Shown one piece after another: positions 1-8,171 of a DNA stretch of 64,000 nucleotides. The notes under the pieces were generated by a model. The model was given only the letters and a program-made list of their open reading frames with translations, did not search any database and was not told the origin of the DNA. Source of the stretch: Martelella mediterranea DSM 17316. GTDB taxonomy: Bacteria; Pseudomonadota; Alphaproteobacteria; Rhizobiales; Rhizobiaceae. Positions within the stretch are counted from its first letter, which is position 1; each line of letters opens with the position of its first letter. The position numbers were made by a program, and so were the translations under genes. The stretch covers positions 1-64,000 of the forward strand of contig NZ_CP020333.1 of assembly GCF_002043005.1 (NCBI RefSeq), given 5' to 3'.

Positions 1-1206
1 TTGACGACACAGTCTGTTCCAAACACCGGCAAAACTGATTTTGCCGACGAGATTCTTGATCAGGGAAAGCTTATCTCGGATAAGCTCGACCTGCTGCGCA
101 TCGAGCAATTCCCGCCGAATGCGCAAAAGGGCTTGCGACTGTTCGGCATTGCCGAAGTCGCCGAGTTTCTCGGCGTTACCCAGAACCATATCAAGAAACT
201 CCATCTGGAGGGCAAAGGCCCCTCCCCCGTCGTTTCGGCCTCCGGCCGGCGCTCCTATTCGGCCGAACAGATCCTGGAACTGCGCCGGTTTCTGGACAAG
301 AACGGCCGCTCCGAGAAGTTTTACGTGCCTCATCGTCGCCCGGGCGACGATCTCCAAATTCTCTCCGTGGTCAATTTCAAGGGTGGCAGCGGCAAGACCA
401 CGACGACGGCCCACCTCGCCCAGTATCTGGCGCTGACAGGGCATCGCGTGCTGGCGATCGATCTCGACCCGCAAGCTTCGCTCACCGCCCTGCACGGCAT
501 CCAGCCGGAGCTCGACAACTCGCCCTCGCTGTTCGAGGCGTTGCGTTATGATGACGAGATCAAGCCGATCAGCGAGATCATCCGCCCGACCAATTTTCCC
601 GGGCTCGACATCGTACCGGCCAATCTCGAGCTGCAGGAATATGAATATGAAACGCCGCTAGCGGCCACCGACCGGTCGTCCCAGGAAGGTCGGCTGTTCT
701 TCACCCGCCTCACGCGAGCGCTGAAGGAGGTCGAAGCCGATTATGATGTGGTGGTGATCGATTGCCCGCCGCAGCTTGGCTATCTCACGCTGACGGCCCT
801 GACCGCCTCCACCTCGGTCCTAATCACGGTGCATCCGCAGATGCTCGATATCCTGTCGATGAGCCAGTTTCTGCTGATGCTTGGCGGAATTCTCGATTCG
901 ATCCGCGGGGTCGGTGCCAGCGTCAAGCTCAACTGGTTCCGCTATCTGGTGACCCGTTATGAGCCCACGGATGGACCGCAGGCGCAGATGGTCGGCTTCA
1001 TGCAGGCGATGTTCGGCAGCCGGATGCTGAAGAATCATATGGTGAAGTCCACAGCCATTTCCGATGCGGGCATTACCAAGCAGACGCTTTATGAGGTGGA
1101 ACGCGTGCAGTTTACGCGGACGACCTATGACCGAGCGATCGGCTGCCTCAACGACGTCAATGGCGAGATCGCCGACCTCATCCACGAAGCATGGGGGCGC
1201 AAGTGA
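1..1206 (+). CDS. repA: RepA, ParA-type partition ATPase of a repABC replicon
   Basis: ParA/MinD-family ATPase of 401 residues that moves plasmid copies apart and, with RepB, represses the repABC promoter. The Walker A motif KGGSGKTT lies at residues 127-134 and the hydrophobic Asp strand VVVIDCPP near residue 250. The N-terminal 100 residues carry the helix-turn-helix-like region typical of RepA, with a MerR-like stretch around residues 46-70. Length is normal for the family. The reading frame opens with TTG at base 1 of the window, so the start is inferred; the promoter and any upstream partition site lie outside. repB follows after 72 bases in the same direction. The family assignment is secure. 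Confidence 0.96.
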   Translation: MTTQSVPNTGKTDFADEILDQGKLISDKLDLLRIEQFPPNAQKGLRLFGIAEVAEFLGVTQNHIKKLHLEGKGPSPVVSASGRRSYSAEQILELRRFLDKNGRSEKFYVPHRRPGDDLQILSVVNFKGGSGKTTTTAHLAQYLALTGHRVLAIDLDPQASLTALHGIQPELDNSPSLFEALRYDDEIKPISEIIRPTNFPGLDIVPANLELQEYEYETPLAATDRSSQEGRLFFTRLTRALKEVEADYDVVVIDCPPQLGYLTLTALTASTSVLITVHPQMLDILSMSQFLLMLGGILDSIRGVGASVKLNWFRYLVTRYEPTDGPQAQMVGFMQAMFGSRMLKNHMVKSTAISDAGITKQTLYEVERVQFTRTTYDRAIGCLNDVNGEIADLIHEAWGRK

Positions 1207-1278
1207 TGTTGCCAGCCGTACGGACAGCCGGATTTTTGCACATATTCAAACGCTTATCGATTGATCGGGGAGGCTGAT

Positions 1279-2265
1279 ATGGCACGCAAGCACCTTTTGA
1301 ACCATATCATCAACCCGAAGGAAGCGGGCGACAAGCCCGAGGGCGAGCGCGACGGGCGCTCTGCCTATGCGCTGCGCGGCGCCTCGCGCTCAATGTTGCA
1401 GTCGCTTGAGGAAATGGCAGAGAATTCGCTCAGGGTTCAGGATGGCGAGATGATCGTCATGCTGGATCCGAACGATATCGATCCGTCGCCCTATGTCGAT
1501 CGTATCGAGGAAGACGGCGAGGCTTTCAATGTTCTCGTCGAAGCCATTCGCGAGGCCGGCCAGATTTCGCCGGTACTCGTGCGGCCCAACCCGGAGAAGC
1601 CCGGCCGCTTCATTCTCGTCTATGGTCATCGCCGCACGCGCGCTGCAAAAACACTCGGCATCAAGGTCCGCGCGATCATTCGCGAAATCGAGGACCTTGC
1701 CCATGTCGTGGCGCAGGGGCAGGAGAATACGGCGCGCGCGGACCTGTCCTTCATCGAAAAGGCGCTGTTTGCCAGCCGGCTGCAGCAATCCGGTATAGAC
1801 AGGCAGGCTATCCGTCAGGCGCTCAGCATCGACAATGCCATGCTTTCGCGTATGTTCTCGATCGCGGAAGGTATTCCGACGGACATTCTCGAACAGATCG
1901 GCGCGGCCAAAGGCATTGGCCGGGATCGCTGGGACGAGCTCAAGCGCTTGCTTTTGCCCCCGGCAAAGCTGGAACAGGCGCGTCAGTTTATGGCGGAGGA
2001 GCCTTTTCAGGAGCTCTCCTCGCCGGATCGGTGCCTGGCGCTGCTGGAAGAACTGAAGCGCAAGGGAAGGCGGGCGAAGCCGAAGAATAGCAGCGAAAAG
2101 AAATGGTCGCTGGGCGAGAACAAGATGAGCGTGACCACGAAGCACGCCGCAAACGGCTTTTCTCTCTCACTCAAGGCCACGGATGCAGATGCCTTTGGCA
2201 CCTATCTTTCCGGTCAACTGGAAGAGCTTTACGCCGAATTTCAAAGCCAGCAGAAGAAAGGATAA
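1279..2265 (+). CDS. repB: RepB, ParB-type centromere-binding partition protein
   Basis: ParB/Spo0J-family protein of 328 residues that binds parS-like sites and stimulates RepA. The N-terminal half contains the ParB nuclease-like domain, with GHRRTRAAK near residue 120 and the downstream QENTARADLSFIEKA helix region, followed by a helix-turn-helix. An earlier in-frame TTG start at 1261 exists. The ATG at 1279 is preferred because GGGGAGG (1267-1273) sits at good ribosome-binding distance and the protein then begins MARKHLL, as is usual for RepB. It lies between repA and repC in the canonical order. No perfect repABC parS consensus was found by eye in the repA-repB gap; only a short CCGTACGG palindrome at 1216-1223. 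Confidence 0.95.
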   Translation: MARKHLLNHIINPKEAGDKPEGERDGRSAYALRGASRSMLQSLEEMAENSLRVQDGEMIVMLDPNDIDPSPYVDRIEEDGEAFNVLVEAIREAGQISPVLVRPNPEKPGRFILVYGHRRTRAAKTLGIKVRAIIREIEDLAHVVAQGQENTARADLSFIEKALFASRLQQSGIDRQAIRQALSIDNAMLSRMFSIAEGIPTDILEQIGAAKGIGRDRWDELKRLLLPPAKLEQARQFMAEEPFQELSSPDRCLALLEELKRKGRRAKPKNSSEKKWSLGENKMSVTTKHAANGFSLSLKATDADAFGTYLSGQLEELYAEFQSQQKKG

Positions 2266-2270
2266 CGCGC

Positions 2271-2325
2271 AAAAGAAAAAAGGCCCCCAAACGACGAGCG
2301 TCCGGAAGCCGATTTGTAACTAGCA
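2271..2325 (-). ncRNA. Countertranscribed RNA (incompatibility RNA) between repB and repC
   Basis: Short antisense RNA of about 55 nt expected in every repABC cassette; it base-pairs with the repB-repC leader and lowers RepC production. On the minus strand a 7-bp stem (2304-2310 paired with 2282-2288, two G-U pairs) is followed by a run of T residues down to 2271, a good intrinsic terminator. A minus-strand -35 TTGACT lies at 2359-2354; the -10 near 2331-2336 is weak. The 5' end is therefore inferred from family size and is approximate. Confidence 0.72.
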
Positions 2326-2372
2326 CCTACTGATTCGCATTTCCGGCCGTCCCAGTCAAGAGGCTGCAGTTC

Positions 2373-2410
2373 ATTCCGTGGACTGCGGACGGGATTTCTT
2401 TTGCCTTTTT
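2373..2410 (+). promoter_or_regulatory. repC leader hairpin (S-element / transcription attenuator)
   Basis: On the plus strand ATTCCGT (2373-2379) pairs with ACGGGAT (2389-2395), seven pairs with one G-T, around a nine-base loop, and is followed by a T-rich stretch to 2410. This is terminator-like and sits directly before the repC ribosome-binding site GAAAGG (2411-2416). In repABC plasmids an antisense-RNA-controlled hairpin at this place limits repC by attenuation or by hiding the ribosome-binding site. The structure is seen; the mechanism is carried over from the family. Confidence 0.65.
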
Positions 2411-2423
2411 GAAAGGTGAACCT

Positions 2424-3743
2424 ATGGACAATGCGATGACAACGACGCCCTTTGGGCGGCGGCCGATGTCGCTCGCGATGCTTTCAAACCAGAAAGTGGC
2501 GCGGGAGGCCCCGAAGGGGGCGCGGCTCAACAAGTGGAAACTGTTTCATACCGTGCGGGAAGCACGTACGGCGTTGGGGGCGAGCGATCGCGGCCTTGCG
2601 ATCCTGAACGCGCTTTTGACCTTTTATCCCGAGAACGAACTCTGCGAGGAGACCGGCTTCGTGGTCTGGCCCTCCAACGAGCAGTTGATCGCGCGCGCCA
2701 ACGGCATCTCGCCGGCGACGCTGCGCCGTCACCTGGCCGTCCTGGTCGAGTGCGGGTTGATCATCCGGCGCGACAGTCCGAACGGCAAGCGCTTCGCCAG
2801 GAAGGGCAGGGGAGGGCAGGTCGAGCAGGCCTATGGCTTCGACCTGTCGCCGCTGGTGGCCAGGGCGGCCGAGTTCGAGGCGATGGCCGCGCGGATCGCC
2901 GAGGAGCGCCTGGCGCTGAAATGCGCCCGCGAACGGCTGACATTGCTGCGCCGGGACATCGTCAAGATGATCGAGGCCGGGCTCGATGAGGGCGTTCCGG
3001 GCGACTGGGCGAAGATGAGCCGTGTTTACCGCGACATCATTGACCGGCTACCGCGCCTTCCAGACCTGGCGATCGCCGAAGATATTTGCGATGCCCTGGC
3101 TCTGCTGCATGAGGAAGTGCGTGAGACATTGGAATTTCACGTAAATTCGCAAAAAATAAACGCCAATGAGTCTCATGCTGAGCGCCACAAACAGAATTCA
3201 AACCCAGAATCCCAATCTGAATCTGAATATGGCTTAAGAAATAAATCAGAAGCGAGCGGCAGCGCCGACGAAACCGACAACCTGCACAGCCTGCCGAAGC
3301 GGGAATTGCCGCTGGCACTGGTGCTGGATGCCTGCGAGGGCTTTCGGGATCTGGCAAAGGGAGGCTCGATCCGTAACTGGCGGGACTTCCTGGGCATCGC
3401 CGAGATCGCCCGGCCAATGCTGGGCGTCAGCCCCAGCGCCTGGCGGGAGGCGGCCGAAATCATGGGCGACAAACAGGCCGCGATCACGTTGGCAGCGATC
3501 TACCAGCGCGGCGAGGCCGTCGTCAGCCCCGGCGGCTATCTCCGCAACCTGACGGAACGGGCGAGGGATGGCCAGTTCTCCGTCTGGCCGATGGTCATGG
3601 CGCTGCTGAGGGCAAGGATCGAGGCAGGGAATGCCACGCAGACACCGCCTACCGATGACGACGGGACAGGGGAGGACGGCCGTGACGATGGGTTGACCGT
3701 TTCTTCCGCTCTCGCCCGCTCCCTGAAGAAGCCGCGATCGTGA
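2424..3743 (+). CDS. repC: RepC, replication initiator
   Basis: RepC initiator of 439 residues, essential for replication of repABC replicons and acting at an origin inside its own gene. The start at ATG 2424 is chosen over an upstream TTG (2409) because GAAAGG at 2411-2416 is well spaced. The N-terminal region (residues about 1-140) is the winged-helix replication protein C domain, with NEQLIARANGISPATLRRHLAVL near residue 95; the C-terminal RepC domain follows the AT-rich linker. The linker residues (about 238-278) are rich in Asn, Ser, Glu and Lys, reflecting the embedded origin. Copy number is expected to be set by the antisense RNA upstream. Confidence 0.95.
   Translation: MDNAMTTTPFGRRPMSLAMLSNQKVAREAPKGARLNKWKLFHTVREARTALGASDRGLAILNALLTFYPENELCEETGFVVWPSNEQLIARANGISPATLRRHLAVLVECGLIIRRDSPNGKRFARKGRGGQVEQAYGFDLSPLVARAAEFEAMAARIAEERLALKCARERLTLLRRDIVKMIEAGLDEGVPGDWAKMSRVYRDIIDRLPRLPDLAIAEDICDALALLHEEVRETLEFHVNSQKINANESHAERHKQNSNPESQSESEYGLRNKSEASGSADETDNLHSLPKRELPLALVLDACEGFRDLAKGGSIRNWRDFLGIAEIARPMLGVSPSAWREAAEIMGDKQAAITLAAIYQRGEAVVSPGGYLRNLTERARDGQFSVWPMVMALLRARIEAGNATQTPPTDDDGTGEDGRDDGLTVSSALARSLKKPRS
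3130..3262. other. AT-rich tract inside repC, putative replication origin
   Basis: A sharply AT-rich stretch of about 130 bases interrupts the otherwise GC-rich repC coding sequence. In studied repABC plasmids the origin maps to the AT-rich region within repC, where RepC binds. The composition change is seen directly; the origin role is by family analogy. Confidence 0.6.
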
Positions 3744-3819
3744 TCCTGTCAGCGGTTCGTCTTGCGCGGCGGATCATGATCGGCGAAACGACCGCATGAC
3801 CGCGACGTCTTCCGATTGT

Positions 3820-4512
3820 TCACGCGCTGTTTTCGTCGCTGAGTCGTGCCAGATAGTCCCGCAGCAAACTCGCCCGCCGGGGCCGAAAACTGGCGCCCCT
3901 ACCCGAAAGGCTTTCGATCCGGTCGACCCGGAACATCCGGAAGTCATCGCGCAGGCAACACCAGGCCAGAACCGTCAGGACGCGTTCGCTGTACATGATG
4001 GCAAGGGGACGAATGAGGCGCCGGCTGGCAACGCCGGCCTGATCGCGGTAGCCGATTTCGATCTCGTACTCATCCCAGCACGCTTGCCGAAGGGTGGGCA
4101 GGCAGGGATGCGCGTCGTAGCGTCCAGCGGGCCGATAGACATGGGATATCGCATGCAGCAAATGTTGCTCGCTGTCATCGGGCAAGGTCGCGGCAATCTT
4201 GGCAAGAACGGCCTCGGCGGCACGCGCCAGGTCCGGGTCGCCCATATGGCGCACTTCCCCCAGACCCACGGTCATCGCCTCGATTTCCAGACGATCGAAG
4301 GTCTGCGGCGGCAGGGCGTAGTCCTCTATCAGGCGATAGCCATAACCGCGTTCTCCTTCGATTCTAGCGCCCGACAATCGCAACAGTTCGATATCGCGAT
4401 AGATCGACCTCACGGATACGCCGCGTTCGGCCGCCAGGCGTTTCGCCGTGACCGGCGGCGCCATGACGCGCATAAGCTGAAGAAGGCGCAGCAATCTGTC
4501 GGGTCCGCTCAT
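3820..4512 (-). CDS. YafY-type helix-turn-helix regulator with WYL domain
   Basis: Transcription regulator of 230 residues. An HTH_11/DeoR-like winged helix fills residues 1-60 (PPVTAKRLAAERGVSVRSIYRDIELLR) and the C-terminal half is a WYL ligand-sensing domain (RPLAIMYSERVLTVLAWCCLRDD..RMFRVDRI). The start at 4512 (MSGPDRLL) matches family starts; longer upstream starts would overlap an inverted repeat. The gene is divergent from the DUF1761 membrane-protein gene, with a CCAACTG/CAGTTGG inverted repeat in between, so it probably controls that gene and itself. The ligand is unknown. Confidence 0.85.
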   Translation of the reverse strand: MSGPDRLLRLLQLMRVMAPPVTAKRLAAERGVSVRSIYRDIELLRLSGARIEGERGYGYRLIEDYALPPQTFDRLEIEAMTVGLGEVRHMGDPDLARAAEAVLAKIAATLPDDSEQHLLHAISHVYRPAGRYDAHPCLPTLRQACWDEYEIEIGYRDQAGVASRRLIRPLAIMYSERVLTVLAWCCLRDDFRMFRVDRIESLSGRGASFRPRRASLLRDYLARLSDENSA

Positions 4513-4515
4513 CGT

Positions 4516-4540
4516 CCAACTGCCGTGAAGTGTCAGTTGG
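4516..4540. promoter_or_regulatory. Inverted repeat operator between WYL regulator and DUF1761 gene
   Basis: CCAACTG (4516-4522) and CAGTTGG (4534-4540) form a perfect 7-bp inverted repeat with an 11-base spacer, three bases upstream of the regulator's ATG. The place and symmetry suit the operator of the divergently encoded WYL regulator. No binding evidence is available. Confidence 0.5.
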
Positions 4541-4628
4541 GTCCATCTATACACGCTTCATCCGGGTCGGATAGCCAACGAGTGTCCATCAAGCGCCCCG
4601 GCTCCAGATTTCAGCGAAAGAGAAAGTC

Positions 4629-5048
4629 ATGATTTTCAGTGCATTTGCCCAGATCAGTCTCTGGGGCATTCTTGCGGCCGCCGCATTCGGTTTCGTGTTC
4701 GGGGGCCTGTATTTTGGCGGCCTGGTGCCGCGATATTACGCAATCGCACTCGGGCGGGAGGCTCTGCCCGCCGCCCGGCCGGACGCGCTGACCATCCTCG
4801 GGCCTTTTCTGTGCAATGTCGTCATGATCGTCACCACCGCGGCGATCATGCGCATGATCGCCATTGCCTCCCTTACCGACGCCCTTTCGCTCGGGCTGGT
4901 GATCGGCGTCGGTTATCTTCTGGCGATGTGCATGACGATTGCGATCAATCCCAATTTCCCCCGGCCGTTCTTTTATACGATGGTGAATGCGCCCTATTTT
5001 CTGATCAGCAGTCTGATGACGGCTGCCCTTCTATTCCTGTTGCAGTAG
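4629..5048 (+). CDS. DUF1761 family small integral membrane protein
   Basis: Protein of 139 residues with four predicted membrane spans: about residues 7-30, 55-75, 80-105 and 118-138. The pattern of a short hydrophilic loop with PRYYAIALG after helix 1 and an INPNFPRPFFYTMVN segment before helix 4 matches DUF1761 proteins, whose function is unknown. The start ATG 4629 has a purine-rich AAAGAGAAAG upstream. It is divergent from a WYL regulator, a pairing that suggests inducible expression. Inner-membrane location is inferred from hydrophobicity. Confidence 0.8.
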   Translation: MIFSAFAQISLWGILAAAAFGFVFGGLYFGGLVPRYYAIALGREALPAARPDALTILGPFLCNVVMIVTTAAIMRMIAIASLTDALSLGLVIGVGYLLAMCMTIAINPNFPRPFFYTMVNAPYFLISSLMTAALLFLLQ

Positions 5049-5168
5049 GGCCATCACCTGAAAAGGCATGGACGGCGTGAGGGCAGGGGGGCCGGCCGTG
5101 TGTGAAAACGAGCCGACACACGGCTTCGACTTAGCAATTGCGAGGATCGGCCGGGCCGGATTTGTACT

Positions 5169-5591
5169 TCACACGGCCCATGGATCGATCAGCTCTATGC
5201 CACAACCCGTGAAATCCTTGATATTGCGTGTCGCAAGGGTGAGCCCGTGTGCCATTGCCGTGGCCGCGATCAGCCCGTCCATCGACGACATTCCGCGTCC
5301 ACGGCGCTTTGCGTCCCCCATCAGGTCGCCCCAGGCGAAAGCCACGTCTTCGTCCACGGCAAGCACGCGTTGCTCGAAACGTTGCGGCAGGTCGTTGGCA
5401 AGCCAATCGGCAAGAGCATCGCGCCTTCGCCCGCTGTCCATGAGCGCGACACCGCGACGGATTTCGGCAAGCGACACGACACTGATAAAGGAGCGATCCT
5501 CGTCAATCTCATCCAGCCATGCAAGAACGCGGTTCTCCGGGCGCGGCTTCGTCACTTCAGACAGGACGTTGGTGTCGAGCAGGAGCTTCAC
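5169..5591 (-). CDS. vapC: VapC-type PIN-domain toxin ribonuclease
   Basis: PIN-domain endoribonuclease of 140 residues, the toxin of a type II pair. The acidic catalytic positions are visible in LLLDTNVLSE at the N terminus, SLAEIRRG near residue 44 and SSMDGLIAATA near residue 102. The start is GTG at 5591, overlapping the vapB stop by four bases (GTGA), indicating translational coupling. Family knowledge: VapC cleaves specific RNAs and is neutralised by VapB. On this replicon it probably acts in post-segregational maintenance. No sign of decay. Confidence 0.9.
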   Translation of the reverse strand: MKLLLDTNVLSEVTKPRPENRVLAWLDEIDEDRSFISVVSLAEIRRGVALMDSGRRRDALADWLANDLPQRFEQRVLAVDEDVAFAWGDLMGDAKRRGRGMSSMDGLIAATAMAHGLTLATRNIKDFTGCGIELIDPWAV

Positions 5592-5854
5592 AGCGATAGA
5601 TCGCGTGGCTCGTCGCCCTGCCGGTCGAGATCAAGCTCGGCGCCACGCAGCGGGGACGCCAGAAGAAACTCGGCCAGGGTCCCCTTGCGCGCGACCTTCC
5701 GCTGCCATTCTTCGGCGGAGACCACCACGACGCTCGGCTTGCCGTTGCGTGTAATTGTCTGTGGCGTGGATTGCGCACGCTCAATCACCTCTGAAAGCTT
5801 GGCCTTTGCCTTGGCGACCGTCCAGTTCTTTTCATCGTGCGATACGGGCTGCAT
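5588..5854 (-). CDS. vapB: VapB/Phd-type antitoxin
   Basis: Antitoxin of 88 residues beginning MQPVSHDEKNWTVAKAKAKL. The Phd/YefM-like N-terminal DNA-binding fold (AKAKLSEVIERA, TRNGKPSVVVVSAEEW) is clear and the C-terminal tail is acidic, as expected for toxin binding. The start at 5854 is chosen because AGGAGG lies six bases upstream; an upstream in-frame ATG at 5881 lacks such a site. First gene of the vapBC operon, with a near-palindromic AT-rich element just upstream that likely mediates autorepression. Confidence 0.88.
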   Translation of the reverse strand: MQPVSHDEKNWTVAKAKAKLSEVIERAQSTPQTITRNGKPSVVVVSAEEWQRKVARKGTLAEFLLASPLRGAELDLDRQGDEPRDLSL

Positions 5855-5883
5855 TGCGCGCCTCCTGACCAGAATGACCATGA

Positions 5884-5897
5884 TGACTATATAATCA
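5884..5897 (-). promoter_or_regulatory. AT-rich near-palindrome in the vapBC promoter
   Basis: TGACTATATAATCA is a 14-bp near-palindrome with one mismatched pair and contains a -10-like TATAT, about 30 bases before the vapB start. Vap operons are typically autorepressed by the VapBC complex at such sites. Assignment is by position only. Confidence 0.4.
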
Positions 5898-5998
5898 ATC
5901 CCCTCATGAACGGCAAGAGGCGCCAGGGCAGGGAGGCGTCTGGCGCGTTACCGCATTTCATGGACGGTGAAACGGTATCCACTTTGCCTGGAAGTGCT

Positions 5999-7069
5999 CT
6001 ACAGCCCCGCGGCCTTTGTGAGATTGACGCGGAACCGGTCACGCCTGCGCTGATAGCGCCTTGTCATTTCGGCGGAGGCATGGCCGAGCTGTTTCTGGAT
6101 GTAGCGCTCGTCGACTTCGGCCGAGGAGGCGAGGCCCGCTCTCAAGGAGTGACCGGAGAACAGTTTTATCCGTTCGGCCTCGGGCAACTCGCCGCGAATG
6201 CCGGCGGCAAGAACGGTCTTCTTGATGAGGCGGGCAATCTCCTGGTCCTTCAGCCGTTCGGAACCGACGGCCTTGCCCTTGTCGGTGACCCGGCGAAACA
6301 GCGGGCCATGGCCGATCCTGCCGAGCTTCAGCCAGGTTTCCACGGCATGGACAGGGCAGGTGAGATCGGAGGAGCCGCGGCCGATCTCCACCTCGCGCCA
6401 GCCGGTCTTGCCGCGCAGCGTCACCAGCAGCCCCTTGTCGAGGATTTCGATCCAGCCGTTTCCGTCCTCGGTCTGGTCGCGGCCGCAATCGAGCGCGACG
6501 ATCTCCGAGCGGCGCAACCCGCCGGCAAACCCCATCAGCAGCATGGCGCGATCGCGCAGGCCTCTGAGCGTGCCCCGGTCGAGCGTTTCGACCATGGCGA
6601 TCAGCTCCTCGGGCAGGATCGCCTCCTTCTGGCGCGGGGGGGCGGCATGGCGATTGCGGATGCCGGCGAGCACGGTGGCGATATGCCGGTCGCGGCGATC
6701 GAGCGTGAGGCCGCGCTGCGCATAGTTCCACGCGATCGCCGACAGCCGCCGCTCGATGGTGGAAACCGCGCTCGGCTTTGCCCGCGGGGCCGCTTCCCCG
6801 GAGGCGAGGGCCGTGATGTAGAGACCGACGGTCTGCGGATCGGGCGGCAGGGTCGCAAGCTCCTTGCGCCGGCACCAGCTTGAAAAATGCGCCCAGTCGG
6901 CGGCATAGGCGCGCCTTGTATTGGCCGCGCTCGCGGCGTCGACGTAACCGCGGGCGCGTTCGACCAGCGGCGCGAGATGGCCCGTCAACGCGCCCGACGG
7001 CTGCAATTCATAAGCGGCGCTCGTGCCGAGAGACGGGCTGGCGTGCGGATCGACGTCGTTTTCGGGCAT
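5999..7069 (-). CDS. XerC/D-like tyrosine recombinase of the plasmid backbone
   Basis: Site-specific tyrosine recombinase of 356 residues. The SAM-like core-binding domain covers about residues 30-130, the catalytic domain about 150-345. Catalytic residues are visible: Arg in GGLRRSEI (about 186), the His-x-x-Arg pair in GHSLRAG (His307, Arg310), His330 in LGHAS and the Tyr nucleophile in TRRYQRR (about 339). The start MPENDVDP at 7069 is preferred over two upstream in-frame starts that would reach into the repeat-rich control region. Recombinases of this type beside repABC usually resolve plasmid multimers or drive replicon cointegration. The divergent neighbours are DUF1403 and ScpB genes. 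Confidence 0.9.
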   Translation of the reverse strand: MPENDVDPHASPSLGTSAAYELQPSGALTGHLAPLVERARGYVDAASAANTRRAYAADWAHFSSWCRRKELATLPPDPQTVGLYITALASGEAAPRAKPSAVSTIERRLSAIAWNYAQRGLTLDRRDRHIATVLAGIRNRHAAPPRQKEAILPEELIAMVETLDRGTLRGLRDRAMLLMGFAGGLRRSEIVALDCGRDQTEDGNGWIEILDKGLLVTLRGKTGWREVEIGRGSSDLTCPVHAVETWLKLGRIGHGPLFRRVTDKGKAVGSERLKDQEIARLIKKTVLAAGIRGELPEAERIKLFSGHSLRAGLASSAEVDERYIQKQLGHASAEMTRRYQRRRDRFRVNLTKAAGL

Positions 7070-7097
7070 TGAGGGCCTCAAAATGGGGTTTTTCTCT

Positions 7098-7141
7098 ATA
7101 ATGAGCATTATGAACGATAATGCAAGATTATCAATCATAAT
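7098..7141. repeat. Alternating ATAATG/CATTAT array before the recombinase gene
   Basis: The stretch contains ATAATG-AG-CATTAT (7098-7111), the overlapping pair GCATTAT-GAACG-ATAATGC (7105-7123) and ATTAT-CAATC-ATAAT (7127-7141). The last two have the same five-base spacer. The array sits between the divergent recombinase and DUF1403 genes. It could be the recombinase's core site, an operator, or both. Confidence 0.55.
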
Positions 7142-7215
7142 AGCAAAAAGACAAGCTGTGCGCTTTATGTCGATTATGCTGGCATTAACTGCTCGTTTCG
7201 GTTAGCGTTGGCGCC

Positions 7216-8169
7216 ATGGATTCGTACGCCGCGCCACCCGCCAGAACCGCCGCGACCACCGCGCCTTTGCCAGCTTGGACCCGCCCGCGCGGGCCCCAAT
7301 TGAGCGAAGCCGATGCCGCCTTCTCGGCCGGTATCGCTCTGAAATCCCTTGATGATCTCGTTCGCTCCGAACCCGTCTGGGCCGGCTGCTGGCGCGAACG
7401 GCAGGCGCTGAAATGCGCCGCCGCCGCCGTCCGCCTGACCGGCCGGGGCGAGGACGAGGCGGCGCTGCGCGATGCCGTCCTGCTCACCGCCGCCGGCGAC
7501 GATCCGGGCCCCGCCGGAACGATGTTTCTGGCCTACAAAAGGCTCGTCGCCCGAAAACCCGGCTTTTCTGTGAAACAGGTCGAAGAACTTGCCGACCTCA
7601 TGGGGATCGCTTGGAATGATGATCTCGCGTCGATCCTAGAGCTGGCGGAAGCCGCGCTCCAGTCCGGTCGCGCCGTTCCCTTCGTGGTCGCCGACCTTGT
7701 GACCGCAATCCTCGCCGCCCGTCCGGACGCCGAACCTTTGGCCTGGGCGATGGCCGACATGCTGATCGCAACCCTGTTGAAGTGGAACCGGCCCGTACCT
7801 TTGATGATAGCGGAGCGTTACGGCCCTGCGTTTCGGACCATTGGGGGTAGGGGGCGTGTGCGGCCAGGCGAACCGGCTTTTGCCCGCGCGGTCTGTCTGG
7901 CGCTTGCCGACGGGGCCGGGGCCGCATTGCGGACGGCGGGTGCGATCGCGCGCCGGGCCGACATTCTTGTGGCCGTCGCCCTCAAGGTGCGGACGAAGGG
8001 GGCCGGCCCGGTCATTCAGACGCTCTTGGAGGAGGACGCCATGCCGGCTTCAGCGCCCGGCAGCAAGCTTTCCCGCTGGGCCGCAACCCGCCTGTTCGAA
8101 CGGCTCGAAGGTTTCGGCGCCGTGCGCGAATTGTCGGGCCGTTCCTCCTTTCGGATTTTTGGATTGTGA
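7216..8169 (+). CDS. DUF1403 family protein
   Basis: Protein of 317 residues matching the DUF1403 family, found on rhizobial secondary replicons. It is Ala-rich and largely helical with no signal peptide or membrane span, so cytosolic. The N-terminal stretch [22 protein letters not shown] followed by [17 protein letters not shown] is the recognisable family hallmark. No catalytic motif is visible and its function is unknown. It overlaps or abuts the ScpB-like gene, implying co-expression, and both are divergent from the tyrosine recombinase. This three-gene grouping suggests a role in replicon segregation, which is inference. Confidence 0.82.
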   Translation: MDSYAAPPARTAATTAPLPAWTRPRGPQLSEADAAFSAGIALKSLDDLVRSEPVWAGCWRERQALKCAAAAVRLTGRGEDEAALRDAVLLTAAGDDPGPAGTMFLAYKRLVARKPGFSVKQVEELADLMGIAWNDDLASILELAEAALQSGRAVPFVVADLVTAILAARPDAEPLAWAMADMLIATLLKWNRPVPLMIAERYGPAFRTIGGRGRVRPGEPAFARAVCLALADGAGAALRTAGAIARRADILVAVALKVRTKGAGPVIQTLLEEDAMPASAPGSKLSRWAATRLFERLEGFGAVRELSGRSSFRIFGL

Positions 8170-8171
8170 CG

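Noticed and set aside
1207..1278. Canonical parS between repA and repB
   Set aside because: Only a short CCGTACGG palindrome is present; the GTTNNCNGCNGNNAAC pattern is absent.
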